Shown: positions 7,492-16,000 of the stretch, one piece after another
Position numbering within the stretch: position 1 is the stretch's first letter
Layout of the letters: every line of letters starts with the position of its first letter
Assembly (NCBI GenBank): GCA_903889595.1
Contig: CAISYI010000201.1
Span: 1-38,491, forward strand
Direction of reading: 5' to 3'
DNA length: 38,491 bases
DNA from: an uncultured beta proteobacterium
Lineage (GTDB): Bacteria > Pseudomonadota > Gammaproteobacteria > Burkholderiales > Burkholderiaceae
The notes under the pieces: generated by a model
The model's database searches: none
Seen by the model: the letters and a program-made list of their open reading frames with translations, nothing else
What the model was told of the DNA's origin: nothing
Program-made: the position numbers and the translations under genes

Positions 7492-9747
7492 TTAGAAGCT
7501 TCCAGTTACACCTGCAAATAATGCTCTTCCAGATGTATATTGAACTGTGTCAGTAGAACTTGCACCTAACACTGATGTTGATGATCCGAATTTAACAGCT
7601 GAAATATATCTTTGATCGAAAAGGTTATCGATACCAACTCTTAATCTCATACTCTTTACAAATGTTGGAATTTCTGAGAATGTGTAGTTAGCAGTTAAAC
7701 TTGTCAAAATGATTGGATCTATCTGATAAGCTTCGTTAACTTGCGTAGCTTTTGTATTATCTTGCCACATTGCTCCGATACGCTTCACTGTTCCACCTAA
7801 TGACCAATTATTAGCCCTGTAGAACAAGCCAATTGTTTCCATATCCTGTGGAACGTTAGCAACTGATAAACCTGTTGTGTCATACGTTGCACTGTAGTAC
7901 ATCGCGTTCAAATACAAGTTTAAGTTACGCGCAAGCATTACGTTACCTGAACCTTCAACACCTTTATAAGTCGTGGCTGGTGCTTGGTAGTAACTAGTAA
8001 CTCCGTTAACAACTTGGGAAGCATATGATACGTCTGCAGTAGTTTGGAATATATCAAAATCAACAGAGTAATCCGGCGCTTGGAATACAGTACCGACTTG
8101 ATATGTTTTCGTTTTCATTGGGTCAGGTAATGTTCCTACCAACGAACCAGTTACATCATAAGTACTGGTTGGAGGAATCAAATCGCCAGTTGCATACTGT
8201 GCGTAGACTGACCAATTTTTTTGGATCATATAACGAGCATCTAAGAACGGTAATACATCGGTGTAAGTTCTTGAATTCATCACATTTGCAGCACCACCTA
8301 AATTACCGACAGTGCCACTGTCTGGAAATTGGGTCAAACTATGCGTGAATGTATTGTATTTCACGCCTGGAGTAACTGTTAAATCTTTAGTCGCTTTCCA
8401 CGCGAATTCTGCGTAAGGTTGAATAATCGTTGTCTGGAAATCTTCGTTAAAAATCACACCACCTGAAGCCTGTTGACCTGTAAGGTAATTTACATAAACT
8501 TGGTGTCTTGGTGTGTCTGATCTTTCAGTTTGGATACCTGTTCTTAAAGTACCAATATCAAAATCTTTTGATAAACGTAAAATATTACCCATTGTATGGT
8601 ATGAGTTTAACTTATCAACGCCTGGCTTTGAAGAAGCTAACAAAGATGCTGAAGTTTGATCAGGAGCAGAAATGTTTGCGTAGTTTTGTTGGTTAGCATA
8701 ATAATTAAAATAAGTCTTATTATCAAGCTTCCAACCATCACCTAAATTAGACTTAAAACCTAAATAGTTAAATGATGTTGTAACGTCATATTTGTTGTAA
8801 CCTAAATAATCAGCTCGTGATGGATTATTACTGTTGTAATAACTTACATCATCTTTAAAGTTACCAGGTACTGCGGCTTTTGCACCAGGAATTGTGTATA
8901 CAGCGTATGTTAGTGGTTGTATTGTGCCACCTGAGTTAGACATATAGTGAACCCAAGACGCAAATAAAGTCATTGAAGTGTCTTGAGATATTGCTGACTC
9001 TAACTTGAAACTTGCGCCGTCTCTATATTGTCTGTTGTAAGTTTGCGCTCCATCAGAGTCCATATGATGAATATTGAACAAGATTTTTGTAGCTGGTGCA
9101 TTTTCTAAATAACCAGTTGCAAGTTCCATTCCGTATTCATTGGTATTAAAGCTTCCAAAGTTATAAAAAGCACTTACTCTGCGCTCATTGTCAACCGGAC
9201 GTGATAACAAACCAATCGTTCCACCGAAGTTTGCAGGTCCGATTGAAGCAGCAGTTCCTGGACTTCTGTCAGATGTCATGCCACCGATGAATGGTGCTGG
9301 GAAGAAGGCTTGTGAGTGATGTGTTGGGTCGTTTGTATCGTTGTACGGGATACCGTCAAATGTCATTGTCCAGTTACCATCTTTGAAGCCACGGAACCAA
9401 ATCTTATCATCAGCACCGCCAGGACCGTTTGATGAAATACCGTATGCACCAGGCAACATGCCGTTTGCAATATTTGCAAAGTTTGACATTGGAGTTGTAA
9501 AGTTATCGATATACTCTTGGCTTAATTCTGCTACTGGTCTAGCAACATCTAATGACGTTCTGACTGGTGAAAGTTTTACTGAATCATAGTTTTTAGGATT
9601 TGTTGCCTCACCAACACCGCCAGTTGCATTAACAATACCGACGTCGGTAACTTGTTGTGCGAATGATGAATGTGGTAGTACTAAACCTAACATTGCCATA
9701 CCGGCAAAAATTGGATGTAGTTTGAATTTGGTAGCTTGCTTTTTCAT
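7492..9747 (-). CDS. TonB-dependent outer-membrane receptor
   Basis: 751 aa with a signal peptide (about residues 1-30, ending HSSFAQQ), a plug domain (about 50-190, with IWFRGFKDGNWTMTFDGIPY and PANFGGTIGLLSRP) and a long series of amphipathic strands typical of a 22-stranded barrel. It ends in an aromatic residue (GVTGSF) for BAM insertion. The near-C-terminal LRVGIDNLFDQRYI matches the TonB-dependent receptor signature. The cargo cannot be read directly; candidates are ferric chelates or, given the co-transcribed phosphoesterase, an organic phosphate. The gene heads a minus-strand cluster with exbB, exbD and tonB. Upstream lie phased direct repeats (9808-9862). Confidence 0.92.
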   Translation of the reverse strand: MKKQATKFKLHPIFAGMAMLGLVLPHSSFAQQVTDVGIVNATGGVGEATNPKNYDSVKLSPVRTSLDVARPVAELSQEYIDNFTTPMSNFANIANGMLPGAYGISSNGPGGADDKIWFRGFKDGNWTMTFDGIPYNDTNDPTHHSQAFFPAPFIGGMTSDRSPGTAASIGPANFGGTIGLLSRPVDNERRVSAFYNFGSFNTNEYGMELATGYLENAPATKILFNIHHMDSDGAQTYNRQYRDGASFKLESAISQDTSMTLFASWVHYMSNSGGTIQPLTYAVYTIPGAKAAVPGNFKDDVSYYNSNNPSRADYLGYNKYDVTTSFNYLGFKSNLGDGWKLDNKTYFNYYANQQNYANISAPDQTSASLLASSKPGVDKLNSYHTMGNILRLSKDFDIGTLRTGIQTERSDTPRHQVYVNYLTGQQASGGVIFNEDFQTTIIQPYAEFAWKATKDLTVTPGVKYNTFTHSLTQFPDSGTVGNLGGAANVMNSRTYTDVLPFLDARYMIQKNWSVYAQYATGDLIPPTSTYDVTGSLVGTLPDPMKTKTYQVGTVFQAPDYSVDFDIFQTTADVSYASQVVNGVTSYYQAPATTYKGVEGSGNVMLARNLNLYLNAMYYSATYDTTGLSVANVPQDMETIGLFYRANNWSLGGTVKRIGAMWQDNTKATQVNEAYQIDPIILTSLTANYTFSEIPTFVKSMRLRVGIDNLFDQRYISAVKFGSSTSVLGASSTDTVQYTSGRALFAGVTGSF

Positions 9748-9774
9748 ATCTATCCTTTTTTAAAATATCTTTTA

Positions 9775-9862
9775 ATCATAGATTTCAAACATGTCTTTTT
9801 TGTTACCTTAATATTTCAATTGCATGAATTTAATATTTCAACTTTATTAAACACTTGTTCAA
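9775..9862 (-). promoter_or_regulatory. Receptor-gene promoter region with phased direct repeats
   Basis: Two identical 12-mers, TTAATATTTCAA as read on the plus strand, lie at 9808-9819 and 9830-9841, exactly 22 bp apart. A related GTTCAA sits at 9857-9862, 21 bp further. Read on the minus strand each begins TTGAA, so the sites fall on one helix face. A TATGAT (9780-9775) is a candidate -10 element with no good -35, as at activator-dependent promoters. I found no Fur-like palindrome here. The binding protein is unknown. Confidence 0.45.
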
Positions 9863-9870
9863 CTCTTTTT

Positions 9871-9900
9871 AAAAAATAAGGCACCCGAAGGTGCCTTATT
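9871..9900 (-). terminator. Rho-independent terminator of groESL
   Basis: An 11-bp perfect stem (AATAAGGCACC pairing with GGTGCCTTATT). Read on the minus strand it has a UUCG tetraloop and runs into a T tract formed by the A run at 9871-9876. It begins 24 nt after the groEL stop. Confidence 0.92.
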
Positions 9901-9923
9901 GACTTTACCGATATTTTGGTAAA

Positions 9924-11585
<1,662 letters not shown>

Positions 11586-11600
11586 TCAATTATTTTTTAA

Positions 11601-11891
11601 TTACTTCTGAACAACTGCCATGATGTCTTCTTCACGCATCACGAGTAATTCATCGCCTTCAACTTTAACTGTCTGACCAGCATATTTACCGAACAATACG
11701 CGATCGCCAATTTTCACATCTAATGCAATAATTTTTCCGCTGTCATCACGCTTACCAGGTCCTACTGCAAGGATTTCACCTTGATCTGGTTTTTCAGTTG
11801 CGTTGTCAGGGATAACGATTCCTGATGCTGTTTTTGTTTCTGTATCTAAACGTTTGATGATCACACGATCATGCAATGGACGTAAATTCAT
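11601..11891 (-). CDS. groES: Co-chaperonin GroES
   Basis: 96 aa, typical for GroES, beginning [16 protein letters not shown]. The mobile loop ([17 protein letters not shown], about 17-33) contacts GroEL, and the closing segment is [19 protein letters not shown]. It forms the heptameric lid of the chaperonin. It is the first gene of the groESL operon, and a TAGGAGAA ribosome site precedes its ATG. Confidence 0.98.
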   Translation of the reverse strand: MNLRPLHDRVIIKRLDTETKTASGIVIPDNATEKPDQGEILAVGPGKRDDSGKIIALDVKIGDRVLFGKYAGQTVKVEGDELLVMREEDIMAVVQK

Positions 11892-11983
11892 GCGTTCTCC
11901 TAAAAATAAATCAAGTTAAAAACCAATAGTTAAATATTCAAGTCACTGAATTCATTAACAAAAAATACACCTAGAATAAATTG

Positions 11984-12010
11984 TTAGCACTCTATAGAGG
12001 TGATTGCTAA
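11984..12010 (-). promoter_or_regulatory. CIRCE operator (HrcA binding site)
   Basis: TTAGCACTC (11984-11992), a 9-nt spacer and GATTGCTAA (12002-12010) match the CIRCE consensus TTAGCACTC-N9-GAGTGCTAA with one mismatch. The symmetry extends outward to TTG/CAA. It begins 2 nt downstream of the -10 box of the groESL promoter, so HrcA bound here would cover the start site. No hrcA gene lies in the window. Confidence 0.93.
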
Positions 12011-12012
12011 CA

Positions 12013-12041
12013 ATTATAGTATTTGTTTTATTTTTTTGCAA
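12013..12041 (-). promoter_or_regulatory. Sigma-70-type promoter of groESL
   Basis: On the minus strand TTGCAA (12041-12036), a 17-nt A-rich spacer and a perfect TATAAT (12018-12013). The expected start site falls inside the CIRCE repeat, giving a leader of roughly 115 nt before groES. I see no obvious heat-shock sigma-32 promoter, but this was checked by eye only. Confidence 0.75.
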
Positions 12042-12186
12042 CTGAGGTACTAGATTGTTTGGATTAATGATGGAATTTGCTCCCAATACTTATTTTGACT
12101 GAATTTGTAGTCGTTTTCATTTTAAAAATAAGATTTTTACAATTAGATTCAGCGGTTTGATAACTTTTAAAGAACTTTCAAATAGT

Positions 12187-12208
12187 GTTTACTACAATTG
12201 TAGTAAAC
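12187..12208 (+). promoter_or_regulatory. 22-nt perfect palindrome, probable operator of the toxin-antitoxin pair
   Basis: The half-site GTTTACTACAA is followed directly by its exact reverse complement. It ends 13 nt before the AAGGAG ribosome site of the antitoxin gene. Ribbon-helix-helix antitoxins usually repress their own operon through such palindromes. No second copy was noticed in the window. Confidence 0.75.
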
Positions 12209-12233
12209 TAATTATGAATTTAAGGAGAGAAAT

Positions 12234-12464
12234 ATGGGAATGCCCGTTAGGATTGATGATTTGCTTTATGAGCAAGCCAAAATCGAATCAAAAATCGAAC
12301 ATCGAACTATTGCAGGTCAAATAGAGTTTTGGGCAATGGTTGGTCGAGCTGCCCTAGATAACCCTGATTTACCAGTTAGTTTTGTAGCCGAGTCTTTATT
12401 AGCCCTCTCTGAACCACAGGACAACTTAACACCATTTGTCCCTAGAAACATCCCTAAGAACTAA
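12234..12464 (+). CDS. ParD-like antitoxin
   Basis: 76 aa. The N-terminus MPVRIDDLLYEQAKIESKIEHR, followed by IAGQIEFWAMVGRAALDNPD, looks like the ParD-like antitoxin family (short beta strand, then helices, ribbon-helix-helix type). The C-terminal part (about 45-76, proline-rich) would wrap the toxin. The start is supported by AAGGAG at 12222-12227; a second ATG two codons later is possible. The stop overlaps the toxin start by 1 nt (TAATG). It should neutralise the downstream toxin and repress the operon via the palindrome at 12187-12208. Confidence 0.82.
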   Translation: MGMPVRIDDLLYEQAKIESKIEHRTIAGQIEFWAMVGRAALDNPDLPVSFVAESLLALSEPQDNLTPFVPRNIPKN

Positions 12465-12742
12465 TGGGGTTCGAAGTTCTACAAACTAAAAGATTTAGTC
12501 GTGCATACAAAAAACTTCACGATAATGTCGCCTCAGACGTTAATATTGCCGTAGAGGAAATTTCAGACAAGCCAAGCATCGGCGAAAAGAAAAAAGGCGA
12601 TTTAGGCGATATGTTCGTGTTCAAATTTCGTAGCCAAAACCAGCTTTATTTATTGGGCTATACCGTTAAAGATACTTTAGAATTGATAACACTAGAGGCC
12701 ATTGGCCCCCATGAGAATTTTTATCGCGATTTGAAAAAATAA
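12464..12742 (+). CDS. RelE/ParE-superfamily toxin
   Basis: 92 aa, basic and compact, starting GFEVLQTKRFSRAYKKLHDNV and continuing through GDLGDMFVFKFR, YLLGYTV and LITLEAIGPHENFYRDLKK. This is the beta-strand and helix order of RelE/ParE-fold toxins, where C-terminal GPHENFYRDL is typical of the RelE/HigB-like branch. Members cut mRNA on the ribosome or poison gyrase; which applies here cannot be decided. Translation is coupled to the antitoxin by the 1-nt overlap. Confidence 0.85.
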   Translation: MGFEVLQTKRFSRAYKKLHDNVASDVNIAVEEISDKPSIGEKKKGDLGDMFVFKFRSQNQLYLLGYTVKDTLELITLEAIGPHENFYRDLKK

Positions 12743-12939
12743 CCTGAAAAACTCACACTAGACTAAAAAAAATGAAACAAGTTTTGATTTCTGAATCAGA
12801 TTAAGATCGTTTAACTTTCGCCCATTAATCATTGTTGGAGTTTATGCAGGCATCTCCATTCCACGACTGTGATGAGCTATTATTTGAAAGTGATCCAAGC
12901 CTTACTCGAAATACCTAATAACCGACGACAATAAGACAA

Positions 12940-13866
12940 TCATCGTTGGGAGCCCGGATTCAGACCAACCAAATAATTCTTTGGATTGACGGGTGTGCCA
13001 GATTTAATAATTTCAAAATGTAAATGGGGACCTGTAGACCTTCCGGTATTTCCAATCAAAGCGATCATTTGACCAGCCTTAATATCTTGCCCCTCTGAGA
13101 CTAAAATCTTACTCGCGTGGGCATACTTACTCACAAATCCGTTAATGTGTTCTATTTTGACAGTTAATCCGTAAGCATTATCCCAACCAGTACTTAAAAT
13201 TCTACCGTCCCCCGCTGCAAAAATTGGCATGCCGATAGGACCTTGAAAATCTAACCCAGTGTGCTCACTGACATAATTATTGAGTGGATCTGTACGAGTA
13301 CCAAACCCACTAGATAAGCTAACAAGTGAAACTGGAATAAGTATGGGTGTCTGAGCTAAGTCATCGTAATATTGCCCCCAAAACTGGTTAGACTTTTCAA
13401 TACGTTTTTGACTAAGACTCATTAGATCAAGAGTTAAATCCATTAAATCCATCAAACTTTTATTGGAATCAAAATTTTTAGGTAAAAATGCTCCACCAAT
13501 ATCTTTCTCTGTTAAATGTTCTTTGAACTTAACATTAGGAGTTACGAGTTTTGATAGTGCTTTATTTTTTTCTTCGAGTTCTAATAATTTATCGTTAATT
13601 TGTTGTTGCTTTAATTGAACTTCGTTCAATTTAGCTCGATAAAAATAATTCAGATTATCGATTTCAAAGCCTGAATGCAAATTACCTAGGGATTTAGCAA
13701 TCTCTGGATTGTATTCTACCGCCCATCGAAACCCAACAAACTGCAATAAAGCACCCAAAACGATAAAGCCCAGAATGAGCCCTAATAAACTAACGAGAAC
13801 ATTTTTAAAAGTAACATTAAAAGTTCTAATTTGACCTACTGGCCCAGATACCCAAATCAATTGCAT
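12940..13866 (-). CDS. Membrane-anchored M23 (LytM-type) metallopeptidase
   Basis: 308 aa. A membrane helix at about residues 25-48 (VLVSLLGLILGFIVLGALLQF) anchors the protein. A coiled-coil-prone region (about 75-105) precedes the C-terminal M23 domain (about 190-300). Zinc ligands are seen in EHTGLDF (H and D) and in the last motif GPHLHFEI, and the other catalytic histidine in KYAHAS. The enzyme should cut peptidoglycan cross-bridge peptides in the periplasm. It follows the bactofilin gene by 10 nt. Bactofilin/M23 pairs are known shape modules (CcmA with Csd1-type peptidases; BacA with LmdC), so local wall remodelling is the likely job. Confidence 0.9.
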   Translation of the reverse strand: MQLIWVSGPVGQIRTFNVTFKNVLVSLLGLILGFIVLGALLQFVGFRWAVEYNPEIAKSLGNLHSGFEIDNLNYFYRAKLNEVQLKQQQINDKLLELEEKNKALSKLVTPNVKFKEHLTEKDIGGAFLPKNFDSNKSLMDLMDLTLDLMSLSQKRIEKSNQFWGQYYDDLAQTPILIPVSLVSLSSGFGTRTDPLNNYVSEHTGLDFQGPIGMPIFAAGDGRILSTGWDNAYGLTVKIEHINGFVSKYAHASKILVSEGQDIKAGQMIALIGNTGRSTGPHLHFEIIKSGTPVNPKNYLVGLNPGSQR

Positions 13867-13876
13867 AATTCAAATA

Positions 13877-14290
13877 TTAAGCTTTTTTGTGAGAAATTAA
13901 CTTAACGGGACTTTCTCCACCAGGTTGATATTCATTTAGATTTCCATGAATTTTCGCACCAACTGCAATACCGATAGATCCATATTGGATATTTCCCTCA
14001 ACGTAAGAATTACTCAAGAGCTCAACTCTTTCGATTGCAAAAATATTTCCAGTTAATTTACCTGAAACAATCACATGTTGAGCATGAATATCTCCGACAA
14101 TTTCGGCAGATTCTGAAATAGCAACGGTCGCATTTTGGTTTTCTTCTTGTACAACGTTGCCAAATAGCTTTCCATCAATCCTTATCCCTTTGGAGATAAC
14201 TATGTCTCCCTTAATTACTAGTGAAGTTCCAATAATTGACTCAAAGTTCTCTTGAGACTGTCCTAAGGTGAATTCTTTTTTAAATTTCAA
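13877..14290 (-). CDS. Bactofilin-family cytoskeletal protein
   Basis: 137 aa made mostly of short hydrophobic/glycine repeats forming a right-handed beta helix (GTSLVIKGDIV, GIRIDGKLFGNV, AEIVGDIHAQHVIVSGKLTGNI, YVEGNIQYGSIGIAVGAKIHGNL), with unstructured ends. This is the bactofilin (polymer-forming cytoskeletal) domain. It starts with TTG at 14290-14288, preceded by AGGGG, and there is no in-frame ATG. Bactofilins polymerise at the inner membrane without nucleotide and position wall enzymes; the partner is most likely the M23 peptidase encoded next. Confidence 0.9.
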   Translation of the reverse strand: MKFKKEFTLGQSQENFESIIGTSLVIKGDIVISKGIRIDGKLFGNVVQEENQNATVAISESAEIVGDIHAQHVIVSGKLTGNIFAIERVELLSNSYVEGNIQYGSIGIAVGAKIHGNLNEYQPGGESPVKLISHKKA

Positions 14291-14451
14291 TTGCTGACCC
14301 CTTTAAATGAATTATCGAAAGTGCTTTATGAAAACCGCTATTTGAATTAAATAAGTCTTATATTAGTTCGGAAAAATGTCAATACAAACATTCGAAATAC
14401 TTTTTTCTCAAACTCAAAAGAGTTTCCCAATAAAAATCAGAGAAATAAATC

Positions 14452-14485
14452 GATAGTTTTGTAAGAATATTCCTACAAAACTATC
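14452..14485. repeat. 34-nt near-perfect palindrome in the bactofilin/EAL intergenic region
   Basis: The arms GATAGTTTTGTA (14452-14463) and TACAAAACTATC (14474-14485) are exact complements. The centre GAATATTC is itself a palindrome, leaving a single mismatched pair. Neither side is followed by a T tract, so a terminator is unlikely. It sits between two divergent transcription units, about 75 nt upstream of the EAL-like gene and 160 nt upstream of the bactofilin gene. It could be an operator, a cruciform or a repeat element; I see no second copy. Confidence 0.8.
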
Positions 14486-14559
14486 AGCCATTACCTATAT
14501 GAATCCGTGAGTTAAAAAACTAGACTTAAATTTCATAGTTATAGCTTAAGGAGTTAAAA

Positions 14560-15372
14560 ATGGCATCAAAAAAGGGAATTTATTCTGTTTTTAAAAATAT
14601 TATCAAAAAAGAAAATGTTTTATTTCAGTCAAAACCTCAAGAAAAATTCTTGGAATCTCAACTTGTAAATTTAATGCCAATCTTTGACACGATGACACAA
14701 GAGTTTTCTGGCGTTTTACATCAAACCCTTGTAGATGCACCAGCAAATCAAATCATTCAACATATTGAAGATGGTTTAAAGAATATTGCTTATTGGCATT
14801 GTCATGGCAGAGCAATAAATACACTTTTACCTATTCATCAAAAAAATCTTAGCAATGAAGTTTTACTTGAGCAACTGATTGCACAAATATCTTCTTCAAG
14901 CCTACCAATTGGCCTCATTAAGATTCCAATAATAGGCCTTCAAGAAACGACGAACGAAAACTTAATACCAAGTTTATTGAAGTTACAGAGGCTAGGTATC
15001 ATTTTTGAGTACTGGGGTTTCAATGGAAGTGAGCAAGAGTTTACTTGGCTTAAAAAAAAGTTATTTTCTGGTGTTCATCTATCAATTAGCCTTCTTAGGG
15101 CCGTATCAATGACGACTCATTCCAAAGAAATTTACCATCAATTAACAACCTTAATTTCTAATCAAAAAATCCACACTTACAGCGGGGGTATCTCATTAGT
15201 GCATGATTTAACTTTCGCAAGAAATATGAAGCTGAATTTCTGCTATGGAACTTTATTAATGCCATCTGTAACTAAACATCAAATTTTAAAAATTAATGAT
15301 AGCCAATTTGCACATTTATCAGTAAATAAAAAACCACATTCCTCAACTAACGGAGAGAGAAAACTATGCTAG
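14560..15372 (+). CDS. Degenerate EAL-domain protein, predicted catalytically inactive
   Basis: 270 aa behind an AAGGAG ribosome site. The length and pattern fit a single EAL (cyclic-di-GMP phosphodiesterase) domain, but the active residues are gone. EAL itself reads QTL (55-57, in GVLHQTLVDAP). The ExxE region reads IKIPIIG. The DDFGTGYSS loop reads EYWGFNGSE (150-158). The EGVE motif reads SGGIS (208-212). The final QGY reads CYG (228-230). The helix/strand text KLQRLGIIFEYWG and FCYGTLLMP still follows the family. It should not hydrolyse cyclic di-GMP; a protein-interaction role as in the inactive EAL protein YdiV is possible. It overlaps the response regulator gene by 7 nt. The family assignment is by pattern, not search. 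Confidence 0.7.
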   Translation: MASKKGIYSVFKNIIKKENVLFQSKPQEKFLESQLVNLMPIFDTMTQEFSGVLHQTLVDAPANQIIQHIEDGLKNIAYWHCHGRAINTLLPIHQKNLSNEVLLEQLIAQISSSSLPIGLIKIPIIGLQETTNENLIPSLLKLQRLGIIFEYWGFNGSEQEFTWLKKKLFSGVHLSISLLRAVSMTTHSKEIYHQLTTLISNQKIHTYSGGISLVHDLTFARNMKLNFCYGTLLMPSVTKHQILKINDSQFAHLSVNKKPHSSTNGERKLC

Positions 15373-15986
15373 TTAAAACAATGCTAGTCGATGATCATCC
15401 TACGATGATTATGGCATTGAAAAGCATTATGAGCAGTCTAATTACGTTTGAAGTTATCGAAACAGCGAGTAATGGCACAAGCTGTTTAATGCTTTGCAAC
15501 TTACTTAATCCAGACTTGGTTATTTTAGACCTGGACATGCCTGATATGGATGGCTTCGATGTTATCCGCCGATTGCGGGCAAAGCACCCCAATATAAGAA
15601 TTTTAATTTTCACAAGTCTAGACGAAAAAACTTACGGGAACAGAGTTCGAGCAATCGGAGCACATGGATATTTAAACAAATCAGTTAGTCCTAAGGTTTT
15701 TATTTCCGCATGTACCTCAGTAGCTCAAGGATTTTGTTTTTATTCTATTACCTCAATGGATATTCATCGCATTGAAATCAATCAACAACTTCAAGCCTTA
15801 TCACAAAGAGAGTTTCAAGTATTAAAGCATTTAGGAAAAGGGTTAGGAAATCATGAAATTTCTGACACACTCAACATCAGTCATAAAACAGTCTCCACAT
15901 ACAAGATGCGGGTATTTGAAAAACTTGGTATAGACAATATGGCTGATCTAATTTGCTATTGCCGGGAAAACAAAGTTTGTGATTAA
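15366..15986 (+). CDS. NarL/FixJ-family response regulator
   Basis: 206 aa. The receiver domain (1 to about 120) has the acidic pair D9-D10, phosphoacceptor D55 in LVILDLDMPDMDG, switch residue T84 (FTS) and a conserved lysine in YLNKSVSP (K104). A LuxR-type helix-turn-helix follows (about 140-200: LSQREFQVLKHLGKG, then ISDTLNISHKTVSTYKMRVFEKLGI). The architecture resembles BvgA/EvgA. The start at 15366 lies inside the end of the EAL-like gene; an in-frame ATG at 15381 is an alternative. The cognate kinase is encoded 14 nt downstream. Confidence 0.93.
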   Translation: MLVKTMLVDDHPTMIMALKSIMSSLITFEVIETASNGTSCLMLCNLLNPDLVILDLDMPDMDGFDVIRRLRAKHPNIRILIFTSLDEKTYGNRVRAIGAHGYLNKSVSPKVFISACTSVAQGFCFYSITSMDIHRIEINQQLQALSQREFQVLKHLGKGLGNHEISDTLNISHKTVSTYKMRVFEKLGIDNMADLICYCRENKVCD

Positions 15987-16000
15987 GAAGGAAAAAATAT

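Noticed and set aside
9748-9870. Fur box upstream of the receptor gene
   Set aside because: No stretch resembles the GATAATGATAATCATTATC consensus; only the TTGAA-phased repeats stand out.
12844-12918. 25-codon open frame after the toxin gene (MQASPFHDCDELLF...)
   Set aside because: The ribosome site is too close to the ATG, there is no recognisable family and the length is within chance.
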